DNA of 64,000 bases, from positions 1-64,000 of the forward strand of contig NZ_JRUD01000027.1 of the NCBI RefSeq assembly GCF_000802425.1. Reading direction: 5' to 3'. Below, piece by piece: positions 18,300-26,711 of this stretch (positions within the stretch are counted from its first letter, which is position 1; each line of letters starts with the position of its first letter). Made by a program: the position numbers and the translations under genes. The notes under the pieces are model-generated. The model ran no database searches, was not told where the DNA came from, and saw only the letters and a list, made by a program, of their open reading frames with translations. This stretch comes from Pseudomonas flexibilis. GTDB lineage: Bacteria > Pseudomonadota > Gammaproteobacteria > Pseudomonadales > Pseudomonadaceae.

Positions 18300-18986
18300 T
18301 CACCACCAGCCGCTGGATTTGCCGCTGGGCAGCAGGCCCGGTCGTTCGACCGGGATGGGTGGCTGGGGACGGGCGGGCTGTACGGTGAAGCGCAGGCCGC
18401 CGAAGAAGGTGTGGGCATGCACCTTGCGGCCGTCCTCACGGAAGCCCAGGCGCTCCATGAGCCGCAGCATGATGCGGTTGCGACAGTCCACCACGGCGAC
18501 CGCGCGCTTGTAGCCGCGACTGCCCAGCAGTTGCCAGAGATAGTCCTGTCCGCCCAGGAACAGGGCGCTGCCCCGATGGGTCGGTGCGATCTCCAGGGCA
18601 AACAGATAAGCATCGCCGGGTGTCACCGGGAACCAGCTGCGGAAGTAATGGCCATCGTAGTAGTCGCGCGGGCTGATCCACATGAAGGCGCAGACGTCTC
18701 CGAAGGAGTCCAGTGCGGCGTAGCCGTGCAGGTCGGGCTGGGCAAGCAGGTCGGCCATCACCCCCACCTGCTCGGGGAAGTGGCGCCGAAAGGCCGGCAG
18801 CAGGCGAGGGCTGATATCCACATAGCGCCAGGCGTGCCGGCGCGGCAGCTTCATTGGCGTCTGGCTCAGCTCGCGGGCGAACCAGTGCAGCTCGTTGTGC
18901 GCATAGATGAAGCGTTCCCGGAACAGGCGCAGCGTACCCATCCATCCCTTGCGCCGCAGCTTGCGGTTGAGCTCCTGAAGTTTCAT
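18300..18986 (-). CDS. GNAT-family N-acetyltransferase, last gene of the exopolysaccharide operon
   Basis: A 228 aa protein with a single GNAT core at about 85-200: LFALEIAPTHRGSALFLGG provides the beta4 strand and acyl-CoA loop, and AVVDCRNRIMLRLMERLGFREDG the beta5/alpha4 region typical of N-terminal and small-molecule acetyltransferases. The first 45 residues are basic and amphipathic and may contact membrane or partner. The ATG overlaps the stop of the glycoside-hydrolase-like gene (ATGA), so it belongs to the same transcript. Substrate unknown. O- or N-acetylation of a sugar precursor would fit the locus, but that is inferred from position only. Confidence 0.7.
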   Translation of the reverse strand: MKLQELNRKLRRKGWMGTLRLFRERFIYAHNELHWFARELSQTPMKLPRRHAWRYVDISPRLLPAFRRHFPEQVGVMADLLAQPDLHGYAALDSFGDVCAFMWISPRDYYDGHYFRSWFPVTPGDAYLFALEIAPTHRGSALFLGGQDYLWQLLGSRGYKRAVAVVDCRNRIMLRLMERLGFREDGRKVHAHTFFGGLRFTVQPARPQPPIPVERPGLLPSGKSSGWW

Positions 18987-20905
18987 GGCTGCTCCCAGGT
19001 CAATGCGAACAGGGTTTCGCCCGGAACCTCGAAACGCCACGCGGTGTCCTCACAGCGGGGCGACGAGGGGGTGGCCCCATCGCCGAACAGGGTGAGGTGC
19101 GGAGGGTCGAGTCCCGAGCAGGGGGTGCCGTCCAGATCGAAGCGCACCTGCTGGTTGCGGGCTACCTTGTTCACCCCCAGCAGATTCATCCTGACGCCGC
19201 TGCGCATGGCCAGGGCATCGATCTCGAAGGCGTCGTTGTCGAGCTTGAGCACCTGATCACCCCAGTGCTCGAGCATGAACACCATGGCCTGCCCGACCGG
19301 CCGCAGGCTGTAGCGATCACCGGCCTCCAGCTTCAGCAGGCCTTTGAAGTGATGGTCGTCGTCGGCGAGCAGGAACCAGTTGAGCATGTCCAGCAAGCCA
19401 TCCTGCGAGGCCTGGATGGCCACCGAGGCCCACCACAGCGCGGCGAACCGGGTTTCCTGCTCGTAGGGGCTGACGGTATTGCCGCTGGACAGATTGGTCT
19501 GGTCGATCAGCAGGGCCTTGCGGGGTCGCCCTTGAGGGGTGTAGCCGACCAGGTCGGCGGCCTGGCGCACGCTGTAGCGGTACCACTCGGTGGCGCGCAG
19601 GTCGCGTATGAACCATTCGTGCCAGGCCAGCGCGTCGATCAGCGGCTCATGCTCGGCCAGCAATCGGGCCGCCCAGTCCAGGCCGCGCCGGTCTCGTGCG
19701 CCCTGCATGGTGGGGCCGTTGACCAGTCGGGAGGACGCCGGCATGGCGATGCGGATACCCGCCGCCTGGGCGCGCGGGTCGTCGCGCACCTGTCGCGCCA
19801 TCTGGGCGAAGTAGCGTGAGAACGCCGCATAGCTGGGGTAGTTGAGGTTGGGCTCGTCCGCTGGCGACAGGTAATGGATCCCCCCCTTGCCCAGGCTGAT
19901 GGTGCTGTCCAGCCAGGCCTTCAGGCCGGCTCGGCTGGTGGCGTCGAAGTCCAGCAGGTGCACGCGCCCGGTCTTGGCCATCAGCGTAATGTCGTGGTCG
20001 ATGCCGTAGCGGTGCCGGTACTGGGGGCGGAAGCGCTGTTCGTGTGCCGGGTTGCGCGCCATCACGTTGACGAAGCTGTAGTGGCCGGCCGTCTGCGGAC
20101 GCAGCTCGCCCATCAACTGGGCATCCTCCGGCAACGTGTAGGGAAGCCCGATGCCCAGGCGCGCCGGCGGGCCAACCACGCTGTCGCGCAACGTCAGGTT
20201 GACGCGACCCTCGGCCTGGCTGGGGCGACGTTGCAGGTCCTCGGGGCGCTGGGCGAACAGGTTGTCGGTGTTGTCCAGCCAGAAGGCGGCCTTGCCCGTG
20301 CCAACGAGGCGCAGGCGCCAGATTTCGTCGCGCTCGGATACCGGCAGGGAGAGCAGATCGTGGCGCGGGTACAGGCCGTGGCGCCTGAGCTGCAGCGTCA
20401 GGGCCTTGCCGTCGCTCAGGCGTTCGGCGTGCAACGCCCTGACCCCGTCATGGTGCTTACCGCCCAGCTGGGCGCCGACCCCGGCCGGAACGCGGAAATA
20501 CAGCTCCAGCTCGCGGCCGGTTTCCAGGCTGAAGTGGTGCTTGACGGGTTCGAACAGCGAGGCGGCCGTGTCGGGATGGCGGACCCGGTAGTGGCGGAAG
20601 CTATAGCCGGGAATCTCCAGACGATAGCCGTCGTCGTCGGGCTTTATCCGCCATTCGCGTCGTCCCTGCACTTCTTCGGCAGGGATTGCGAAGCGTTGCA
20701 CCAGCTGCCCGTTGCCGCGTTGCAGATACAGCTGCTCCTGATTGGCATCGGCTTGCCAGGCCGGGCTCCATTCGATGTGCAGCAGTTCCTCCCGAGTGGG
20801 CCAGACATGTACCGCGCCGTCGCGGATGCCCGACCATTCCAGCGCCAGGGAGAGGGAGGGAAGGCTGCTGAGCAGCAGCCCGATCAGAGCCCGCCGGGTT
20901 CGCAT
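18983..20905 (-). CDS. exported glycoside-hydrolase-like protein
   Basis: A 640 aa protein with a Sec signal peptide (basic start, hydrophobic core to about residue 20, ending near SLALE). After a beta-rich N-terminal half, the region from about 320 to 560 looks like a clan-A TIM barrel: HDITLMAKTGRVHLLDFD, YLSPADEPNLNYPSYAAF (a DEP-N acid/base-like motif), DALAWHEWFIRDL and RKALLIDQTNLSSG. The end is a beta domain as in GH30/GH39-type enzymes. PslG in the P. aeruginosa Psl operon is a precedent for a periplasmic glycosidase in a polysaccharide locus. GGAGG precedes the ATG; the gene overlaps the wzx 3' end by 22 bp and the GNAT start by 4. No exact family is recognised. Confidence 0.6.
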   Translation of the reverse strand: MRTRRALIGLLLSSLPSLSLALEWSGIRDGAVHVWPTREELLHIEWSPAWQADANQEQLYLQRGNGQLVQRFAIPAEEVQGRREWRIKPDDDGYRLEIPGYSFRHYRVRHPDTAASLFEPVKHHFSLETGRELELYFRVPAGVGAQLGGKHHDGVRALHAERLSDGKALTLQLRRHGLYPRHDLLSLPVSERDEIWRLRLVGTGKAAFWLDNTDNLFAQRPEDLQRRPSQAEGRVNLTLRDSVVGPPARLGIGLPYTLPEDAQLMGELRPQTAGHYSFVNVMARNPAHEQRFRPQYRHRYGIDHDITLMAKTGRVHLLDFDATSRAGLKAWLDSTISLGKGGIHYLSPADEPNLNYPSYAAFSRYFAQMARQVRDDPRAQAAGIRIAMPASSRLVNGPTMQGARDRRGLDWAARLLAEHEPLIDALAWHEWFIRDLRATEWYRYSVRQAADLVGYTPQGRPRKALLIDQTNLSSGNTVSPYEQETRFAALWWASVAIQASQDGLLDMLNWFLLADDDHHFKGLLKLEAGDRYSLRPVGQAMVFMLEHWGDQVLKLDNDAFEIDALAMRSGVRMNLLGVNKVARNQQVRFDLDGTPCSGLDPPHLTLFGDGATPSSPRCEDTAWRFEVPGETLFALTWEQP

Positions 20906-22209
20906 GCCGACCTCCGTGCCAGCAGATGGGAAGAAAGGAAGCCAATGTCGCTGGGCAGAATCAGCAGGGTCTTGCCGACGGGTACCCGGCTGAGCCGGGT
21001 ATAGAGCACCAGCATGGACAACGTGAGGACACTGTAGGCGGTGGATGAGGCGATTGCCGCTCCAACGATGCCCATCTGCGGAATCAGCACCGCGTTCATG
21101 GCCAGGTTGAGCGCGGCGGCGAAGCCGGCCATCCACGACAGGGTCCCGGGGCGACCCTTGCCGACCAGGTCCAGGTGCAGAATGCTGGCGTAACAGAGGC
21201 TGAAGATGCCCGGCAGCAACGCGAGCAGGGCCGGGTAGGCCGGCCGATAGGCCTCGCCGAACAGCAGCACGATCAGCCATTCGCCCAGCACCGCCATGCC
21301 CAGGCAGGCGCCGAGCATGGCCGTGCCGGTCAGGCGCAGGGCCAGGGGGGTCAGTTCGTCGATGCCCTCGCCCTGCTGCAGCAGTTTTTTCATCAGGGGC
21401 GTGGTCACCGCCTCCGGCACGATGATCAGCAGTTCGGCCGCCGCGCTCGCCATGGCGTAATAGCCCAGTGCGGTGCTGTCGAGCATGAGGCCGATCAGCA
21501 GGTAATCGGCGCGCATCAGCAACTGCTGAAAGAGGATGTCCGGGTGGCTCTTGCCACCGATGCTGAGCATCTCCCGGCGGCTTTCGCGGTTCCAACGCAG
21601 GTGCAGGTCATGGAAGCGCGCCAGCAGACACAGGCCGACCACGACTGCCAGCGACAGCCCGCCGATCCAGCTGATCACCGCCGCCTCCAGCGCCATGTCC
21701 TGCCAGATCCAGAACAACGCCAGGAACAGCGCGAGCGGGGTCAGGGATTCAATCAGGCGCAGGCTGTTGAAGGCGCCCACGCGGCCATCGGCGTTGTGCA
21801 GATTGAACAGCGCGCTTTTCAGTACGAACAGGGGCACCACCAGCAACAGCAGCCAGGCCAGCAGGCCCAGCTCCTGGGCCAGGTCCAGATCCTGGCCGAG
21901 GCTGCGCAGCAGGACGACACCCACCAGGGTGGCCAGCGCCGAGAACAGGCAGCCATACACCAGCACCAGGGCCAGCAGGGCGCCCATCGGACGCTGGCGC
22001 GCCGATTGATAGCCGAGCGCCGTGTTCAGACCGCCGCTGGTGATGCCGCCGATCATTTCCGGCATGGCGCTGAGCAATGCGAACAGGCCCCGGTCGGCGG
22101 GGCCGAGAATGCGTGCCAGCAGGATGTTACGTGCCAGGCGCAGCACCAGCATGGCCAGGCTGGTGCCCACGCTCTGCAGCATCTGGCGCAGGAAGTGGCG
22201 CTTGCTCAT
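20884..22209 (-). CDS. oligosaccharide flippase, Wzx type
   Basis: A 441 aa polytopic inner-membrane protein with about twelve to fourteen hydrophobic segments and the MOP/Polysacc_synt topology. The N-terminus (VLRLARNILLARILGPADRGLFALLSAMPEM) has the signature of Wzx-like exporters: a conserved R-rich loop after the first helix and GPADRG. It would flip the lipid-linked repeat unit from the cytoplasmic to the periplasmic face. The ATG overlaps the stop of the deacetylase gene by four bases. Flippase assignment is firm at superfamily level. Its presence together with a Wzy-like protein and a co-polymerase defines a Wzx/Wzy-dependent pathway. Confidence 0.85.
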   Translation of the reverse strand: MSKRHFLRQMLQSVGTSLAMLVLRLARNILLARILGPADRGLFALLSAMPEMIGGITSGGLNTALGYQSARQRPMGALLALVLVYGCLFSALATLVGVVLLRSLGQDLDLAQELGLLAWLLLLVVPLFVLKSALFNLHNADGRVGAFNSLRLIESLTPLALFLALFWIWQDMALEAAVISWIGGLSLAVVVGLCLLARFHDLHLRWNRESRREMLSIGGKSHPDILFQQLLMRADYLLIGLMLDSTALGYYAMASAAAELLIIVPEAVTTPLMKKLLQQGEGIDELTPLALRLTGTAMLGACLGMAVLGEWLIVLLFGEAYRPAYPALLALLPGIFSLCYASILHLDLVGKGRPGTLSWMAGFAAALNLAMNAVLIPQMGIVGAAIASSTAYSVLTLSMLVLYTRLSRVPVGKTLLILPSDIGFLSSHLLARRSACEPGGL

Positions 22210-23207
22210 GCCCGCTCACCCTGCATCATTCGCCAGGCCAGCAACGACGGTCGAACGGCATTCAGCTGGCTGACACCGATACGTGGCAACGCCAGGCTGT
22301 CGTCCCGGCCGCTGAACAGGCCGGGCCGGGTACTCAGGGCATAGCGGTAACGGTGGCTGCCGAGCCGGCGCCTCACGGTTTCGTCATGGTCGCCATTGGG
22401 ATAGCAATACACCGGCAGCGGGTTGCGGCAGCGCTGTTGCAGCAGCGCAGTGCTGTCGTGCAGTTCCCGTTCCAACTGCTGCGCGTCGAGCTGGGTGAGG
22501 ATGCTGTGGCTGGCGCCATGGGGGCCGAAACGCACCAGGCCGGAGGCTTCCAGGGTGCGCACCTGCTCCCAGTCGAGGGCATGGGGCTCGGCATCCGCCG
22601 GACAGCTGTCGGCCAGGGCCTGCAGGGCGCCGCCCGGCAGCCGCTTGAGGCTTTGCAGGAACAGGCCCAGGGCGGTGCTGCGCGTCAGTGGGTCGCTGGC
22701 GTCGAGAATGGCCGGTGGGGGTGATGCGCCCATCTCGCGCAGACGGGTGCAGAGCTGTCCGCAGGCGGCCGTGCCGTGCCGGCCCCAGAGTGTTTCCCCA
22801 AGGCTTTCCCACCAGAAGTGGCGTCGCGTGCCGATGAAGTCGGTGGACAGGAAGATGCTGGCCGGCACTTCGTAGCGCTGCAACAGCGGAAAGGCCTGGC
22901 TGGCGTTGTCTCGCCAGCCGTCATCGAAGGTCAGCGCCACGCGCAGGCGATCCGAAGGTCCGGCATGCGGGTCGAGCAGCTCCATGAGGGGCACGCACTC
23001 GAAGTGGCTGCGCAACCAGCGCAACAGCCTTTCGAAGGCCGGACTGCCGATGCACAGTTCCCGGCGGTGCGGCAGGGCGGCTTCCCGGTCGTCCGGAATG
23101 ACCCGGTGCAGCATGAGAATGACGCCCTCGGCCTGCTGGCGTCGGGACAGGGGGTTGTGCAGATAGCACCAGCCGGCACCGGCCTTGAGAGCCTGTTTCA
23201 AATTCAT
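22206..23207 (-). CDS. CE4 polysaccharide deacetylase
   Basis: A 333 aa NodB-homology protein. The metal/base motif is TFDDGW (D95, D96) and the zinc-binding HxxxH-like motif is HGASHSILTQL. The later block CYPNGDHDETV matches the family's conserved arginine/aspartate region. The usual CE4 domain occupies about 85-260. No signal peptide or helix is seen, so it may act on lipid-linked precursors in the cytoplasm, unlike periplasmic PelA or IcaB. An XrtA-associated deacetylase subfamily is of similar length and begins with LMLHRV, which this protein has at 31-36. It lies between a glycosyltransferase (9 bp gap) and wzx (ATGA overlap). Confidence 0.85.
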   Translation of the reverse strand: MNLKQALKAGAGWCYLHNPLSRRQQAEGVILMLHRVIPDDREAALPHRRELCIGSPAFERLLRWLRSHFECVPLMELLDPHAGPSDRLRVALTFDDGWRDNASQAFPLLQRYEVPASIFLSTDFIGTRRHFWWESLGETLWGRHGTAACGQLCTRLREMGASPPPAILDASDPLTRSTALGLFLQSLKRLPGGALQALADSCPADAEPHALDWEQVRTLEASGLVRFGPHGASHSILTQLDAQQLERELHDSTALLQQRCRNPLPVYCYPNGDHDETVRRRLGSHRYRYALSTRPGLFSGRDDSLALPRIGVSQLNAVRPSLLAWRMMQGERA

Positions 23208-23216
23208 GGAGGTTAC

Positions 23217-24368
23217 TCAGCGATTCTGTTGCGGATTCCACTGGCTGAAGCGTTGGCCACTGGCGAAGTGCCAGACGCCGGCGCCGATGGCGGTGAGGGT
23301 GACCAGCACGTAGGCGGCCAGGCGGAAGGGCTTCGGCAGGCGGTGATGACGGCCCAGCAGGCCGACCAGGGCGACGGCGTAGCCGCTCAGCTGGGCGAGC
23401 AGCGTGAAGCGATAGAACGCGCCGCTGTCCCAGAGCCAGAGATTGCTGAGCAGCAGCGGAATCAGCAGGATCGGCACCAGGCGGCGGAGCAGCTTGTGGG
23501 TCAGCAGGCCGATGGCGAAGAAGCCGTGGCGACGCGGATCGAGCAATTCGCGGCGGCGCACCAGGCTCTGCAGGCCCTGGGTGGTGATGCGGTGCCGGCG
23601 TCGGAACTGGTTGCCGGCGGTTTCCACGCCGGTATCCACGACCCGGGCGTTTTCGGCGAAGACGATCTGCCGGCCGGCCACCGAGGCGCAGGTGGTCAGG
23701 AAGAAGTCGTCGGTCACATCGCCCGGCACGGGCTGGAACAGTTCGCGGCGCAGCGCCTGCAATCCGCCATCGGCGGAGGCCATGCAGCCGGTACGGCTTT
23801 CCAGGCGGCGCAGCCAGGACTCGTAGGCGCGGTAGAGGCGGTCGCCGATGGCCAGGGCCCGGCCGGACGAGGGAATGGCCACGTTGCCGGCCACGGCGCC
23901 GACGCGGGGATCGGCAAATGGCTGCACCAGCTGCGCCAGGGTGTCCGGCTCCCAGAGCGTGTCGGCATCGCTGAACACCAGGATATCGCCGTCGGCAACC
24001 GACACCGCCCCGTTCAGGGCCTCGGCCTTGCCGCCGCGGGGCAGGTCCAGGACGCGGATGTCGTGGTCGGGATGCTCGTCGGCGAAGCGTTGAGCCAGCG
24101 ACACGGTGGCGTCGCTGGAGCCATCGCTGGCGATGATGATCTGGCACAACTCGTGCGGGTAATCGGCGTCGAGCAGCGATTGCAGTTTGGCCTGCATGTG
24201 CCGCTCCTCGTTGTAGGCGGCGACTATCAGGCTTACCCGCGGGCGCTCGGCGGGGAGCGCCATGCGGGGCGGCGGCTGCAGCAAGCCGTAGAGCGCCAGT
24301 AGGGCGGGATAGCCCAGGTAGGCAAAGAAGGGCAGGAAAAGGCAGAGCCAGAACAGTGCTTCAGCCAC
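23217..24368 (-). CDS. membrane glycosyltransferase family 2 (processive type)
   Basis: A 383 aa GT2 protein with an N-terminal helix (about 5-28), a GT-A domain (about 45-265) and three C-terminal hydrophobic segments (about 305-365). Motifs: SLIVAAYNEE, metal-binding DAD at 134-136, catalytic base candidate D220-D221 (VTDDFF), and QFRRRHR at 254-260, which stands where processive enzymes carry Q/RxxRW. Similar proteins include IcaA- and chitin-synthase-like enzymes. The substrate is probably UDP-HexNAc or UDP-hexose, not decidable here. It begins at GTG 24368, supported by GGAGG seven bases upstream, and overlaps the preceding GT2 gene by eight bases. Confidence 0.85.
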   Translation of the reverse strand: MAEALFWLCLFLPFFAYLGYPALLALYGLLQPPPRMALPAERPRVSLIVAAYNEERHMQAKLQSLLDADYPHELCQIIIASDGSSDATVSLAQRFADEHPDHDIRVLDLPRGGKAEALNGAVSVADGDILVFSDADTLWEPDTLAQLVQPFADPRVGAVAGNVAIPSSGRALAIGDRLYRAYESWLRRLESRTGCMASADGGLQALRRELFQPVPGDVTDDFFLTTCASVAGRQIVFAENARVVDTGVETAGNQFRRRHRITTQGLQSLVRRRELLDPRRHGFFAIGLLTHKLLRRLVPILLIPLLLSNLWLWDSGAFYRFTLLAQLSGYAVALVGLLGRHHRLPKPFRLAAYVLVTLTAIGAGVWHFASGQRFSQWNPQQNR

Positions 24369-25329
24369 GTGAGGGCCTCCGTGCGGTCAAGTCCAGGAAT
24401 CCGAGCAGCAGGGCCAGTCCGGCCACGTGCATGCGCAGCCAGTGCAGCAGCAGCAGACGCAGCGCCAGCAGCGGGCGTCGGCGGTTGTAGCGATGGCGCA
24501 GTGTCAGCAGGGCGGCTGGCAACCAGCCGAGGGCGAAGACGCCCAGAGCCGTCAGCGGCTGACCAAGCAGCAGGAGGAGCAGTGCGAATGCGGTAACCGC
24601 CCAGTGGCCAGCCGCCAGCAGTGGAAAGCGCAGCAGGCGTGGATTGAGCTGGTTGCCACGCAGCAGCTGAACCAGGCTGTTCTGTCGCCAGAGCTCCTTG
24701 CCCAGCCATTCGCGCCAGCTGGTTTCAAAGCCCCAGTTGAGCACCGTGGGAGTGGGCAGGCTGAGCAGGCGGGCCCCGGCGCGGCCCAGGCGCAGGCTGA
24801 AGTCCTTGTCCTCGCCGGTGCGCAGACGCTCATCGAAGCCGCCGACCCGCTCGAACCAGTGCCGCTCCAGGCACAGGTTGGCAGTGGGGAGCCAGTCCAG
24901 CAGGGTGGCGCGATCACGCTCGGCGGCCACCTTGTGCAGCCAGGCGCGGGCGTACCAGGGCGCTTGCGGTGGCGGCTGATGGACCAGTCCGAGCACGTCG
25001 GCGCAGTCCTTCTGGCGAACGTTGTTCCATTCCAGCAGCCAGCTTTCCGGCACCTGCATGTCGGCATCGAGAAACGCCAGCCACGCGTGTCGGGAGGCCG
25101 CCGCGCCCCGGTTGCGCAGGGCGGCGATGCTGAGGCGAGGACAGTCCAGTACCCTGGCGCCGAGCTCCCGGGCGATCCGCGGACCGTCGTCGCTGGAACC
25201 GTTGTCGACGACGATCACTTCCCACTCGCACCCGGCGCGCTCGGCGGCCGCTCGCACGGCCTGTAGGGTGCGGGTGATGTGCCGAGCCTCGTTGAACATC
25301 GGGATGACGACGCTGATGGCCTGGCTCAT
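24361..25329 (-). CDS. glycosyltransferase family 2
   Basis: A 322 aa GT2 protein with a GT-A fold. The start MSQAISVVIPMFNEARHI is typical for the family; nucleotide and metal contact is made by VVDNGSSDD and the DAD motif at 88-90 (LAFLDAD). GEDKDFSLRLGRAG gives the ED acceptor-side motif. Two or three hydrophobic segments near the C-terminus (about 240-315) suggest membrane association. The ATG at 25329 overlaps the stop of the O-antigen-ligase-like gene (ATGA). It would add a sugar to the undecaprenyl-linked unit. The sugar is unknown. Confidence 0.85.
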   Translation of the reverse strand: MSQAISVVIPMFNEARHITRTLQAVRAAAERAGCEWEVIVVDNGSSDDGPRIARELGARVLDCPRLSIAALRNRGAAASRHAWLAFLDADMQVPESWLLEWNNVRQKDCADVLGLVHQPPPQAPWYARAWLHKVAAERDRATLLDWLPTANLCLERHWFERVGGFDERLRTGEDKDFSLRLGRAGARLLSLPTPTVLNWGFETSWREWLGKELWRQNSLVQLLRGNQLNPRLLRFPLLAAGHWAVTAFALLLLLLGQPLTALGVFALGWLPAALLTLRHRYNRRRPLLALRLLLLHWLRMHVAGLALLLGFLDLTARRPSRG

Positions 25330-26711
25330 GCGGGACGTGCCTCCGGCAGGGTGGCCGCCGCGGTCGCCTCGGTGGTTTCCAGGCGCATGCCGCTGGAGAT
25401 GGCCAGCAGGATCCACAGCAGCTTGCTGTTGGGGATGCTCAGGAACAGCAGGAACACGCTCAGGGCCAGAAACGTCAGCCCCATGAAGGCCGCCAGCTGC
25501 GCGCGATGGTTGTCGCCAGCCTGGAGCCAGTGCGCGCGGGCGTGCTGAAAGTTCTTCAGGCCAAGCAGCACCAGGGCGATGAACAGCAGGCCACCGGGCA
25601 GGCCGACCTCGCTGAGCATGCCCATATAGGTGTTGTGGGCGACCCGGTGCAGGTTGGGGTCATTGGGGCTGAGGGAGAAAGCCACGGCGAAGCCCGACTC
25701 GGCGTATTCCAGCGGGAAGGTGCCCGGCCCCGAACCGAGCAACGGATGCTCGGCAATCACCTGGCTGCCGACGACCAGATAGGAGGTGCGGCGGCCCAGA
25801 GAGGGGTCGTCGTAGGAACGCACTCCCTGCTTGATGAAGGCCAGGGTCTTGACCCGCTCGACGTACTCATCGGGCAATGCCTGGAAGGCCAGCGGGGCGC
25901 CGATCATCAGCGCCAGTAGAATGAAGCCGAAGTGGCGCGGCTGGATGTAGCGGCGGTAGGCGCGAAAGTGCCAGAGCGCCCCCAACAGGCAGAGCAGGAA
26001 GATCAGGAAGCCCGAACGCGAGCCGGTCTTGGTCAGGCCGAAGATCAGGAACACCATCAGGCCCAGCCAGAACAGGCGCATCAGCAGATGGCGGGCGCGC
26101 AGGGCCAGCAGCAGTGCGGGCGGAATGGCGGTGGTCAGCAGCAGGGCGAAATAGTTGGGATCGGTGAGCAATCCCAGGGAGCGGCCGGTGCGCTCGTCGA
26201 TGTTGTCCAGCGCGATGACGCCGCTGACGCTGACGCCTAGCACCATCAGACGGGCCAGCCAGAGCAGGTCGAGCTCCTTGTAGAGCAGCAGGGTCAGGCC
26301 GAACAGTGACAGGCCGACCGACAGCTGGCGCAGGGTTTCCAGCGACAGGGGAATGTGCCGGCTGTAGAGAATGCTCAGCACATAGCAGAACAGAAATGGC
26401 AGCAGCAGCTTCCACAGGTTGCTGCGCAGGCGCTGCTCGGGCAGCTGGCGCAGCAGCAGCTGCAAGGCCACCACCAGGATCAGGGTGTAGCCCACCAGCT
26501 TGCCGCCGGTGATGGCGCTGCCCTCCGGGAACAGGCCCTCGACCGGAATCATCGCCACCAGACCGAGAATGCCCCAGGCGGGATGCTTGTACAGCACGCC
26601 GAGCGCGATCAGTGCGGGCGCCAGCAGCGGCGCCACGAACGGCAGGGGACCGGCCAACAGGACGGCGATGGTCAGGCCGAGCAGCAGGGACAGCGGAAGT
26701 ATCAATGCCAT
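25326..26711 (-). CDS. Wzy/O-antigen ligase superfamily polymerase
   Basis: A 461 aa polytopic inner-membrane protein with about eleven to twelve helices. The Wzy_C (PF04932) region is recognisable: KTGSRSGFLIFLL (the SRSG block), a large periplasmic loop containing LGRRTSYLVVGSQVIAEHP and LLGSGPGTFPLEYAESG, then HNTYMGMLSEVGLPGGLLF, where the His and the E..G..G pattern are family hallmarks. Wzy and WaaL share this fold. Location in a capsule-type operon with wzx, a co-polymerase and wza favours polymerase. It resembles the ligase-like proteins of XrtA-type loci. The start overlaps the GT4 gene by ten bases. Confidence 0.8.
   Translation of the reverse strand: MALILPLSLLLGLTIAVLLAGPLPFVAPLLAPALIALGVLYKHPAWGILGLVAMIPVEGLFPEGSAITGGKLVGYTLILVVALQLLLRQLPEQRLRSNLWKLLLPFLFCYVLSILYSRHIPLSLETLRQLSVGLSLFGLTLLLYKELDLLWLARLMVLGVSVSGVIALDNIDERTGRSLGLLTDPNYFALLLTTAIPPALLLALRARHLLMRLFWLGLMVFLIFGLTKTGSRSGFLIFLLCLLGALWHFRAYRRYIQPRHFGFILLALMIGAPLAFQALPDEYVERVKTLAFIKQGVRSYDDPSLGRRTSYLVVGSQVIAEHPLLGSGPGTFPLEYAESGFAVAFSLSPNDPNLHRVAHNTYMGMLSEVGLPGGLLFIALVLLGLKNFQHARAHWLQAGDNHRAQLAAFMGLTFLALSVFLLFLSIPNSKLLWILLAISSGMRLETTEATAAATLPEARPA

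Noticed and set aside
18983-21595. An 870-codon reading frame continuing through the wzx gene
   Set aside because: The frame upstream of 20905 has no protein-like features and overlaps wzx; the signal peptide and GGAGG at 20905 mark the real start.
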